From: an uncultured Alphaproteobacteria bacterium
Lineage (GTDB): Bacteria; Pseudomonadota; Alphaproteobacteria; RUG11792
Assembly (NCBI GenBank): GCA_947367345.1
Contig: CANBDL010000006.1
Coordinates: 1-33,259 of the forward strand
Length of the DNA: 33,259 nt
Direction: 5' to 3'
The translations under genes were made by a program, and so were the position numbers. Shown here in pieces: positions 1 through 6,796 of this stretch (position 1 is the first letter of the stretch; each line of letters opens with the position of its first letter). The notes beneath the pieces were generated by a model, which saw nothing but the letters and a program-made list of their open reading frames with translations, had not been told where the DNA came from and ran no database searches.

Positions 1-24
1 GTTTAATATTTTATAGGTGAAAAC

Positions 25-912
25 ATGAAAAAATTTCTTTTATTAACGAGTGTTATATTCGCTAATTCTATAATTTGTATGAATAATAGCACTAATGCAT
101 CACAGAATGACATACAAAACAATCAGATACAGTTTGATCAAATACTAAGTGCAGCCAAAACTATGATAAGCTCTTATAATAGCAGTACAGGTGATGAGGC
201 AATTAATAAGGTTAAAGCCATTAAAAATGAAAACACACAATTGAAAGCACTAATAGTTAGTCTTAATAAATTAATGCCAAATCAAAATAGTCACGATAAC
301 ACAGAAAATTCACAAAAAAATGAACCATTGAAAGAATCAGATCTAGAAGTTACACAATCAGAAGCAGAGAACACAATAAATACATTTAAACAACAATTCC
401 AAAATCTACAAAATGAAATAAAAATACTACAACAACAATTAAACGACAAACAAGTAAAAGATAAAGAATTACAAGATACAATTCAACAACAAATTCAAGA
501 GCTACTACAACAACAAACAGAGCAACAAGAGAAATTACAACAGTCGCAGAAAACAGATGACAATAACAAAGCAGAAGAACCAGAAACACAAGAAGCACAA
601 ATCGATGAATCTCAAGAATCAAAAGAACTACAAGATATAAAAAAAATACAACAACAAGAAATACAAGAAATGCAATCATGGCAACAACAACAACAAGATC
701 AATATAAACAAAAACTTAATGAATTACAAAAACAAGACGAGAAAGGTAACAAAGAATCTGTGGAGAAACTGTGCGAAATCATTGGATCACAACAGCAACT
801 GATAAATACACTAAAGGAACAAATATTGAAATTAGCCACAGAAAGAAATGGTTTTCAGATTATAGCTTGTAGTACAACAGAACAATTAAAAGAATTAGCG
901 GGAGTTGTATAA
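25..912 (+). CDS. Secreted glutamine-rich coiled-coil protein (first of tandem pair)
   Basis: I do not recognise a named family. The 295-residue product starts with a Sec-type signal peptide (two Lys, then a hydrophobic stretch to about residue 20, then an Asn/Ser/Thr-rich mature start). From about residue 100 to 280 it is dominated by Gln, Glu, Lys and Asn in a pattern typical of long coiled coils, with Gln written almost only as CAA. There are no transmembrane segments after the signal. The start is supported by a GGTGA ribosome-binding site just upstream, in the same context (ATAGGTGA..ACATG) as the next gene. It is likely exported to the periplasm or beyond, and a role as a surface protein or effector is inference only. 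The last 45 residues are less repetitive and could be a small folded end. Its promoter lies outside the window. Confidence 0.8.
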   Translation: MKKFLLLTSVIFANSIICMNNSTNASQNDIQNNQIQFDQILSAAKTMISSYNSSTGDEAINKVKAIKNENTQLKALIVSLNKLMPNQNSHDNTENSQKNEPLKESDLEVTQSEAENTINTFKQQFQNLQNEIKILQQQLNDKQVKDKELQDTIQQQIQELLQQQTEQQEKLQQSQKTDDNNKAEEPETQEAQIDESQESKELQDIKKIQQQEIQEMQSWQQQQQDQYKQKLNELQKQDEKGNKESVEKLCEIIGSQQQLINTLKEQILKLATERNGFQIIACSTTEQLKELAGVV

Positions 913-1157
913 TAAGTAAATTAACAAGAGGTGGAACAAGAGTGTCAATAATACAAAACATGAGCAAATACAAAACAAAACAACCTGCATGTTAACGATA
1001 TTTTAATAAATTAAACGATACAATGTACGTGTAATTTAGTTGTTTGTTGACTCGTAGCTGTACTATTTGGCAAACTTGACATTTATTTGTTTGTATCCAT
1101 AAAGAAAAAACAAACAAAATTAGTAATTAATTTTTTTTTATTTAAATAGGTGACAAC
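913..1157. other. Intergenic region with AT-rich hairpin before second secreted gene
   Basis: No gene is seen here. Besides the promoter described separately, an all-A/T inverted repeat (AAATTA, 5-base loop, TAATTT) followed by nine T residues sits at about 1118-1141, between promoter and start codon. It has the form of a weak terminator or attenuator but has no G-C pairs, so it may be only composition. Confidence 0.3.
1076..1103 (+). promoter_or_regulatory. Promoter of second secreted gene (TTGACA-16-CATAAA)
   Basis: A perfect -35 hexamer TTGACA at 1076-1081, a 16-base spacer, and CATAAA at 1098-1103 form a sigma70-type promoter. The predicted transcript starts about 45 bases before the start codon at 1158. 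Unlike many housekeeping genes in this window it lacks the extended TATGN element. Confidence 0.6.
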
Positions 1158-2144
1158 ATGAAAAAACTTTTTTTATTCTTAAGCATTATATTTTTTAGTA
1201 ATGCAGTATATGTTGATTATGCAATGAATGATACGAATGGTCAATCTTTACAAGAAAAACTTGCAACAAACTCACAACAATACTTCAAACAAGCCAAACA
1301 AGAACAAACAACAAAGCAACAAAAAATCATTACATTAGAAGTACAAGTGCAACAACTCACACAACAACTTAAAGAAGAAAATGAGAAAAACGCAAAATAT
1401 CAAAACACCATTAATCAGTTAAAAAACACCACTAATCAGTTAAAGAGCGAACTTCAATCAATGATAGATTTGATTGTTCAACATAATAATAATACACAAC
1501 AACTAACACAAGTAAAAACGTTAACACAAAAAATCAAAAATCAAAATCAACAAAATGATAAATTACAACAGGGCTTGACCGAAGAGAATACAAAATTACA
1601 AGATGAGAATGACAAATTAAATCGTGAAAACAGCGAGAAAGATGCAAAAATCACAGAATTAGAGAAACTACAACAAGAACAACAACAACAAAAACAAGAA
1701 TTAGATAAGCAATTGCAACAAATACTTGAACAATTGCAACAATTAATTACAACATTACCTCCAATAAATAATGATCAGCAACAGACAACTTCAGAACAAA
1801 TACAACAAAACGATCAAAATCAACCAACAATAATTCAATTAATCACACAACAAATTCAAACATTAGAACAACCAATCAAAGATCAAAAAAAGGCAAATCA
1901 AGAAAAAGATAACCAAATTCAACAACTAAAACAAGAAAACGATGCATTAAAACAAAATAATCAAAACTTAAAAGATAAAATCAAACAACCAAAAGATCAG
2001 CAACAAGCAAAAGACATAAGCAAAGTAAATACTGTCTTCATAAAAAACCAAATAAACAAGATGATAAACAATAACGCAAAGTCAGCTGAGATACTCAAAA
2101 TACTTATAAATTCACAAGAATTGATAGATATCAACTATTTATAA
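1158..2144 (+). CDS. Secreted glutamine-rich coiled-coil protein (second of tandem pair)
   Basis: The 328-residue product shows the same architecture as the upstream gene: an N-terminal MKK..LF signal peptide of about 22 residues, then an almost continuous coiled coil from about residue 30 to 275, very rich in Gln, Lys, Asn and Glu. Runs of CAA and ACAACA in the DNA make it a simple-sequence tract prone to length change. A final segment of about 45 residues has ordinary composition and may be a distinct C-terminal domain. The ribosome-binding context (ATAGGTGACAACATG) is nearly identical to that of the gene at position 25, so the pair probably arose by duplication or shares control. No catalytic motif is visible. 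Export is likely; function is unknown, and binding of a partner through the coiled coil is inference. Confidence 0.8.
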   Translation: MKKLFLFLSIIFFSNAVYVDYAMNDTNGQSLQEKLATNSQQYFKQAKQEQTTKQQKIITLEVQVQQLTQQLKEENEKNAKYQNTINQLKNTTNQLKSELQSMIDLIVQHNNNTQQLTQVKTLTQKIKNQNQQNDKLQQGLTEENTKLQDENDKLNRENSEKDAKITELEKLQQEQQQQKQELDKQLQQILEQLQQLITTLPPINNDQQQTTSEQIQQNDQNQPTIIQLITQQIQTLEQPIKDQKKANQEKDNQIQQLKQENDALKQNNQNLKDKIKQPKDQQQAKDISKVNTVFIKNQINKMINNNAKSAEILKILINSQELIDINYL

Positions 2145-2728
2145 CGGCAAACAATCTCATGATAATACTCATACCAAATACAATAATTAGTCAAACAAAC
2201 CTTGAGCCAACGATTTATAACTTGAGTACAAGTCTAGATAACGTTGCTCATGCTGATGCTTTTATGAGTGAGTTAATGCGTATCTGCTCGACACCATCGG
2301 ATATGCCAATAATAAAGGATGTCTCATCACCAGCAGCAGCGTAAGCTCGGTGATATGCGAGCTAAATGTGTGGCATGCTTGTCTTAATTTGTGGCCAAGG
2401 ATTAAGACTGTTGCTATACGTTTCAGATGAGCACTAAGAAGTTATATTGACAGCAATGTAATATGATAAGATAGAGCCGGAGCAAAACACATACAATTAC
2501 CTCTGTTGGGTCCATAAGCTTTTGCGCGGCATGTTGCACCAAGCACTGTCCTGGTTTGCTTTTTTATCATAAGCCGTTGTTTACGCGTTTTTTGCGCAAT
2601 TTCTTTGTATTTTGCTATTGATGAGGTCAGCCAAGATATTTTTTGTATAAATTCTTAAACACTGTCTGAATATTAATTTTTTACATAATCATTATGCATA
2701 TTGTTACATACGATGAGTAACTGGTTGA
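2145..2728. other. Long intergenic stretch, probably degenerate
   Basis: No convincing gene is seen. A 61-codon plus-strand frame at 2159-2344 starts just after the second secreted gene but has no ribosome-binding site and no recognisable motif. On the minus strand, 2442-2570 can encode a 42-residue basic, Cys-containing peptide (MIKKQTRTVLGATCRAKAYG at its start), and its frame stays open for about 25 more codons upstream without a start codon. This may be the remnant of a lost gene. No tRNA or mobile-element ends were recognised. Confidence 0.35.
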
Positions 2729-2757
2729 TTGCCTTGCTTGTAAATTTGTGATACAAT
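2729..2757 (+). promoter_or_regulatory. Promoter of interrupted secreted gene (TTGCCT-17-TACAAT, extended -10)
   Basis: TTGCCT at 2729-2734, a 17-base spacer and TACAAT at 2752-2757, with TG one base before the -10 box. It lies 36 bases before the ATG at 2794. The promoter looks intact even though the gene is interrupted. Confidence 0.6.
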
Positions 2758-2793
2758 CATCAGTGAGGGTTTGAATTTTTTTTAGGTAATGAT

Positions 2794-3165
2794 ATGTTGA
2801 AAACAGTACAAAAACTTGTCTTGGTTTTGTTATGTATAAATATTTGTAACGCAACAATATATTCATCGTGTTTTGTTGAATTATTATCAAAATGCTTCAG
2901 CAAAAACAAATCAAGGATGATCAACAATGAATCACAAAACATCATATACACATGCAAAAGTACCGAATTCAATGATGAAACAGAAGACAAAACTTAATCT
3001 GGTGAAGAAGTAAGCGATACTTCTATTCCTAACTATTTCTTGCAACAGAATACAAGTATGAACGATCTTGACAGATTATTACAAGAAAACAATGAGAATG
3101 CAAAATGTTTATTGCAAGATAATTCTAAAAATATCAGGACAAGCAACCAAAGGCCCATTCTATAA
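2794..3165 (+). pseudogene. Secreted protein gene interrupted by an in-frame TAA
   Basis: The reading frame starts at ATG 2794 with a good signal peptide (MLKTVQKLVLVLLCINICNA). It runs 67 codons to TAA at 2995-2997, then stays open in the same frame for 55 more codons to TAA at 3163-3165. The part after the first stop is rich in Asn, Gln, Asp and Ser and contains the helical stretch NDLDRLLQENNENAKCLLQD, in the style of the two secreted coiled-coil genes upstream. I read it as a third, shorter member inactivated by a nonsense mutation. Alternatives are a genuine 67-residue secreted peptide with a chance open frame behind it, or a sequencing error. It has its own promoter and a possible terminator. 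The four to five Cys residues set it apart from its two neighbours. Confidence 0.6.
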
Positions 3166-3252
3166 CACATTACATATTCAAGGTTTTACATTGTATCTTG
3201 GTTTGTTTATAAACTGATAGCATTGTTTTTGTTGTTTTTTGAAAAAACATAA

Positions 3253-3282
3253 ACCAGTTTGATATATGACTGGTATGTTTTT
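3253..3282 (+). terminator. Possible terminator after interrupted secreted gene
   Basis: ACCAGT at 3253-3258 pairs with ACTGGT at 3269-3274 across a 10-base loop, followed by five T residues at 3278-3282. The stem is short (6 bp), so confidence is moderate to low. Confidence 0.4.
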
Positions 3283-3480
3283 GCACAAATTATGCGTTTG
3301 TTATGTTTTTATATGAGCTATGTCTCTGTTACCATTTATACATGATGCGATAAATTACCAAAGCTTGATTCTAAGATATCATCAACTTACAAATGCAATG
3401 CGTACTGTATGGAGGTTCATGATAGTTTGAGATTGACCTTTGGTTTATGTCCCGCAACATCTATAACAACTCCGACAATA

Positions 3481-3749
3481 AAGATATATGACTGCACACC
3501 CAAATCACAACTGCAACACCAAATCAAACATCTAAGCGGCTAACAATCTTATCAATATCGATAGGTCTTTATGTAACAATCTCTGGTTGTTCGTTCATCT
3601 TTTTTACATTCATCGTTAACTCTAATGTATCAATAGCAAGACATATATTATCTTTAGAAAAAACACTATCATGTTTTTAACAAAGCATCACACATATCTT
3701 TTTTTGTTAGTTTTCCGCAAACAGATAATCTAGGCTTCACATTAAGCAT
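3481..3749 (-). pseudogene. Possible decayed small gene overlapping repeat copy A
   Basis: On the minus strand an ATG at 3749 opens a short frame (MLNVKPRLSVCGKLTKKDMC...) that stops after about 27 codons. A neighbouring frame then continues with FSKDNICLAIDTLELTMNVK and on to an in-frame TAA. Joined by a one-base shift, the two parts look like one protein. The LTKKDMCDAL...FSKDNICLAIDTL pattern is weakly reminiscent of the N-terminal helices of HU/IHF DNA-binding proteins, but the basic beta arm is not recognisable. Treat the family as a guess. The rest of 3283-3806 holds no other gene that I can support. Confidence 0.25.
3509..3589 (-). repeat. Diverged repeat, copy A (inverted relative to copy B near 32.6 kb)
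   Basis: Read on the minus strand, this stretch aligns with plus-strand 32556-32640. Shared in the same order are AGACCTAT (3561-3568 here), GATTGTTAGCCGC (3536-3548), TTTGATTTGG (3519-3528) and GTTGC (3513-3517), with small indels between. The two copies lie in opposite orientation, one near each end of the window, outside the block of housekeeping genes. Confidence 0.6.
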
Positions 3750-3806
3750 TTTTCACAGATGATTGATTGGATTTATGAGTATTGTAGTTTGGTTGGTGTG
3801 GGCTGG

Positions 3807-3838
3807 AAAAAAGAAAAACCCAGATATATTAATCTGGG
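3807..3838 (-). terminator. Rho-independent terminator of rpsD
   Basis: On the minus strand CCCAGAT and ATCTGGG form a strong stem (3819-3838, part of a longer near-palindrome through TAATATAT) followed by TTTTTCTTTTTT (3818 down to 3807). It begins 7 bases after the rpsD stop codon and is the clearest intrinsic terminator in the window. Confidence 0.9.
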
Positions 3839-3845
3839 CAATATA

Positions 3846-4460
3846 TTACCTAGAGTAGAACTCTATAACGAGGTTTGGCTCCATTTTTACTGGATAAGGT
3901 ACATCGTCTAACTTTGGGGTCCTGAGGAACTTTCCCTTGGTACCCTTGTCATTTACCTCGACATAATTAGGGATATCGCGCTCCTTTGAAGAAATAGAAC
4001 CGAGAACGTTCAGGTTATCTCTCATTTTTTCAACTATCTCGATTTCATCACCTTCACTTATCAGGTAAGAAGGAATGTTAACCTTACGACCATTTACAAG
4101 TACATGACCATGGTTTACCATCTGACGAGCTGCAAAGACAGTAATAGCGAATTTCATTCTATAGATTACAGCATCCAACCTTCTTTCCAGGAGCCCAACA
4201 AGATTCTCAGACGTGTCGCCTCTTTTTCTGACTGCCTCAGCATATATCTTCCTAAACTGCTTTTCTCCTATGTTACCGTAGTAACCCCTGAGCTTCTGCT
4301 TTGCTATCAATTGCAAGCAATAGTCAGATGGCTTCGATTTGGAATTACCATGCTGACCCGGAGAATAGTTACGTGTAACGAATGGGCTCTTTGGTCTTCC
4401 CCAAAGATTTACACCCAATCTTCTATCAATTTTATATTTCGCATTCACTCTCTTTGACAT
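3846..4460 (-). CDS. rpsD: 30S ribosomal protein S4
   Basis: S4 binds 16S rRNA early in assembly of the small subunit. The 204-residue product begins [20 protein letters not shown], the classic alphaproteobacterial S4 start, followed by the GRPKSP and SPGQHG motifs. The S4 RNA-binding domain is at about residues 94-155 ([10 protein letters not shown]...[10 protein letters not shown]). The length matches the family (about 205). An in-frame ATG 26 codons upstream would add a hydrophobic extension never seen in S4. The start at 4460 is preferred because of homology and an upstream GGTGG ribosome-binding site. The gene stands alone with its own promoter and terminator, not in an alpha-type ribosomal operon. 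Confidence 0.96.
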   Translation of the reverse strand: MSKRVNAKYKIDRRLGVNLWGRPKSPFVTRNYSPGQHGNSKSKPSDYCLQLIAKQKLRGYYGNIGEKQFRKIYAEAVRKRGDTSENLVGLLERRLDAVIYRMKFAITVFAARQMVNHGHVLVNGRKVNIPSYLISEGDEIEIVEKMRDNLNVLGSISSKERDIPNYVEVNDKGTKGKFLRTPKLDDVPYPVKMEPNLVIEFYSR

Positions 4461-4553
4461 AAATTTAACACCACCATAAAAAACAAAATTGCAAACGATA
4501 AGCATGAAAATATTTATCAGAATCATGCTGATACTCAAGACTAGTACTCCACC

Positions 4554-4583
4554 ATTCTAACATAATTCAACTTATACAATCAA
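4554..4583 (-). promoter_or_regulatory. rpsD promoter (TTGATT-18-TAGAAT, extended -10)
   Basis: On the minus strand TTGATT (4583-4578), an 18-base spacer and TATGTTAGAAT with the -10 box at 4559-4554. The leader to the start at 4460 is about 85-90 bases long and contains a small ATCAG/CTGAT hairpin. Whether it mediates S4 autoregulation cannot be told from sequence. The remainder of 4461-4812 holds no gene. Confidence 0.65.
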
Positions 4584-4812
4584 TCCTTCAAAAAATCCGA
4601 GACTTCAACTTTTTATCATAATGCGATACACCTCTACCCAACAATTCGTTCATCTTGACGATTATCGTGAACTTACCAAAGGTGATTCTTGATTAATCTA
4701 TGCGTAATAACGAATCTTCCATGTAATTTTTTGTGTATTTCTCTATTGCGTAAGATTTATTGCTGTATTTGTATTTATTATTCTGCTGCTGACTGAGTTT
4801 ATTTTTTGTATA

Positions 4813-5751
4813 TTAATTCATGTCTTGCTTGAGTTTTAGTATTTCTTCTTCTGTTAGGCCGATATACTTAGCTACCACGCTCAAAGACATTCCATCATCC
4901 AACATCCTATTAGCAGTCTCTATCGCCTTCTTCTTTTCTCCTTCTCTTACTCCTTCGTTATGATTATGGGTTGCATCTCTTTTTTCTCTCATTACTTGGT
5001 TGTATTCTGCTCTTATGTCTGGGTTATTGCTCATGCCCTGTAGTGTCTCTAGTGCTTTGTGTATCTTGTCTATGTCATTGCATTCTTTTGGCATGTTTAG
5101 TGGATTTGTTAGGAATGACATCCATGCAGAGAAGTAATCTAGCTTTAATTGTCTTTGTTCTGTGTGTTCCGTATGTTCCATATACTCTGTATGTTCTTGT
5201 CTTAGTTTTTCTATATATGATGGTAGTTTTTCAAGCTCAATGATTATTATTCTTTCTTTATCTGATGCTTCTCTTATGTATATACCTTCTTCTGTGTATA
5301 ATGCCATCTTGATCTCATGCATACATCTGTCTAGATCATTGTACATTGTACGTGTTAGTATCCATATTGATATTATCTGTGGCATTGATCTGTAATCATC
5401 GCTTTCATTGATTGATCTAGATCTATGTATTGCTTGATAGAATAACATCCTATCAATGGAGTTTTGTAGATTAGAGCATTGCATCTCTATATTAACTATA
5501 GTGCCATTATTGATATCAGCTAGTATGTCAGCTCTTATACTCTTACCGTCTTCAGTTCTTTTCTTATGCTCTGTTGGTTTTAGTTTAAGCTCATATACAA
5601 CAGGATTACCTTTTAGAATAGAGTTTAACAAAGACATGAGACAGTCTGTATTATCCTCAGAGCCAAATAGATTACAGAAGACATAGTCTGATGTAGGAGG
5701 GAGGAGGGATAGATCTGATGTGATAGTTGTTATTGTTTTGTTATTGGCCAT
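4813..5751 (-). CDS. Rpn family PD-(D/E)XK nuclease / putative transposase (downstream copy)
   Basis: A 312-residue protein of the Rpn/YhgA-like family (PDDEXK_2), known as recombination-promoting nucleases that are often multicopy. The N-terminal half carries the conserved opening (LPPTSDYVFCNLFG at 17-30), the nuclease core with Asp75 (SIRADI) and Glu89-x-Gln91 (VNIEMQ), and the usual C-terminal segment ending in a MLDDGMSLSVVAKYIGLTEE motif. A Glu/His/Thr-rich insert (EYMEHTEHTEQ) near residue 190 is a local tandem repeat. The gene starts inside the last codons of its upstream homologue (11-base overlap), so the two are co-transcribed and probably translationally coupled. It appears intact. 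Activity as a mobile element or as a host recombination factor is not decided by the sequence. Confidence 0.88.
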   Translation of the reverse strand: MANNKTITTITSDLSLLPPTSDYVFCNLFGSEDNTDCLMSLLNSILKGNPVVYELKLKPTEHKKRTEDGKSIRADILADINNGTIVNIEMQCSNLQNSIDRMLFYQAIHRSRSINESDDYRSMPQIISIWILTRTMYNDLDRCMHEIKMALYTEEGIYIREASDKERIIIIELEKLPSYIEKLRQEHTEYMEHTEHTEQRQLKLDYFSAWMSFLTNPLNMPKECNDIDKIHKALETLQGMSNNPDIRAEYNQVMREKRDATHNHNEGVREGEKKKAIETANRMLDDGMSLSVVAKYIGLTEEEILKLKQDMN

Positions 5752-6691
5752 TGTTTGTTACCTCCATTTGCAGCTTAATTACATCTTCTGCCGTTAGACC
5801 GCTACAATCGACTATATCGTCTACATTAAAACCTTTTGATAACATCATTTTTGCCGTCTCAATCGCCTTCTGTTTTGCGCCTTCCTCTCTACCAATCTCC
5901 AATCCCTTCTTGATTCCGATCTCTTCTCCTTCATTTAATCCAATCTCGTAATGTTTTGTGTTACTACTTTGTACATCATACATGTGTATCATACGATCAT
6001 TGTATGCTTGTCTTGCTTCTTTATCATGACTTAGAAATTCCAACTCAGACAATGCATCTTGCATGACTGGTATATTTAAATATTTATTATCAAGCTTTTT
6101 GGGATGCTTTATGAAGTTCATCCAGCCTTCTAACATATTATCAACCTTGCTCATATCCATTTCCTCCAATTTTGATAGTTCTATTATAAATATTCTAAGA
6201 TGTTCTGCGGCTATACCGATAGGGTCTATACCGTTATCTTTGTACATAAGAACTGCTTCATTGATACAGCTCTTTCTCTCTGTAACATCTTGCATGGTTA
6301 TCCATATTATTATACGATCTGGTATCTCGCAATATTCATCACCTTGCTGTATTGTATAATCACGTAACATAACTGCGTTAATAAATTCTGCTCTGAGTAT
6401 TATATCTTTGACATCTACACACTGCATCTCAACGTTAACTAGTGTGCCATTGTCAGTAGTTGCTTTGATATCGAGTCTTATTGATTTACCATACTTCTTA
6501 TCTTTTCTGTATTCAGTTGGAGTAATTGTAACATCCTTAATATGAGGTTGTCCTACGAGAATAGAGTTAAGAAGAGATATCAGACGCTCCTTACTGTTCT
6601 GAGATCCAAACAATCTACAAAAGACATAATCAACCGATGGTAGCATTAAGTCATTATCGTTTTTTATTTTTTCGTAGTCTATTTTGGGCAT
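5741..6691 (-). CDS. Rpn family PD-(D/E)XK nuclease / putative transposase (upstream copy)
   Basis: This 316-residue paralogue of the following gene shares the layout LPSVDYVFCRLFGSQNSKER (17-36), nuclease residues Asp74 (SIRLDI) and Glu88-x-Gln90 (VNVEMQ), and a C-terminal MMLSKGFNVDDIVDCSGLTA helix pair. The two copies are clearly diverged, so the duplication is not recent. The conserved Glu-x-Gln in place of Glu-x-Lys is normal for this family. The stop overlaps the start of the downstream copy. A promoter with an ATGC-TATAAT box lies 35 bases upstream. No flanking inverted repeats or target duplications are visible around the pair, so it does not look like a classical insertion sequence. 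Confidence 0.88.
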   Translation of the reverse strand: MPKIDYEKIKNDNDLMLPSVDYVFCRLFGSQNSKERLISLLNSILVGQPHIKDVTITPTEYRKDKKYGKSIRLDIKATTDNGTLVNVEMQCVDVKDIILRAEFINAVMLRDYTIQQGDEYCEIPDRIIIWITMQDVTERKSCINEAVLMYKDNGIDPIGIAAEHLRIFIIELSKLEEMDMSKVDNMLEGWMNFIKHPKKLDNKYLNIPVMQDALSELEFLSHDKEARQAYNDRMIHMYDVQSSNTKHYEIGLNEGEEIGIKKGLEIGREEGAKQKAIETAKMMLSKGFNVDDIVDCSGLTAEDVIKLQMEVTNNGQ

Positions 6692-6725
6692 GTTTGTATC
6701 GTATTGATTTATCTTGTGTGTTTTT

Positions 6726-6736
6726 ATTATAGCATT
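6726..6736 (-). promoter_or_regulatory. Promoter -10 region of the Rpn pair
   Basis: On the minus strand AATGCTATAAT, an extended -10 with a perfect TATAAT box (6731-6726). No good -35 box is seen, as expected for extended -10 promoters. The leader would be about 28 bases. Confidence 0.55.
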
Positions 6737-6775
6737 GTTTGGAGTTTACGTTATTCACATCATATTACGATAACT

Positions 6776-6796
6776 GGAGATGCTTATTGCATCTCC
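6776..6796 (-). terminator. Hairpin around the thrS stop codon
   Basis: A perfect 8-bp stem (GGAGATGC / GCATCTCC) with a 5-base loop AATAA that contains the thrS stop codon TAA. No T tract follows, so it is not a standard intrinsic terminator. It may slow ribosomes, protect the mRNA end or act with Rho. The next promoter (Rpn pair) starts about 45 bases further on. Confidence 0.4.

Noticed and set aside
386-679. Hydrophobic minus-strand frame opposite the first secreted gene
   Set aside because: It is the mirror of CAA/ACA-rich coding sequence, which always reads as Leu/Val-rich on the other strand. No ribosome-binding site.
1660-1760. CAA/ACA simple repeats as a CRISPR or regulatory array
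   Set aside because: The repeats are in frame within a coding sequence and vary in length. They encode poly-Gln coiled coil and have no spacer structure.
2995-2997. TAA read as glutamine, as in ciliate nuclear codes, given the Gln-rich neighbours
   Set aside because: TAA, TAG and TGA all act as ordinary stops at the ends of intact genes here (for example rpsD, thrS, ddl, dusB), so a reassigned code is not supported. A nonsense mutation is simpler.
4461-4538. Hydrophobic N-terminal extension of S4
   Set aside because: S4 proteins start at MSKR; the extension has no homology and the ribosome-binding site fits the inner start.
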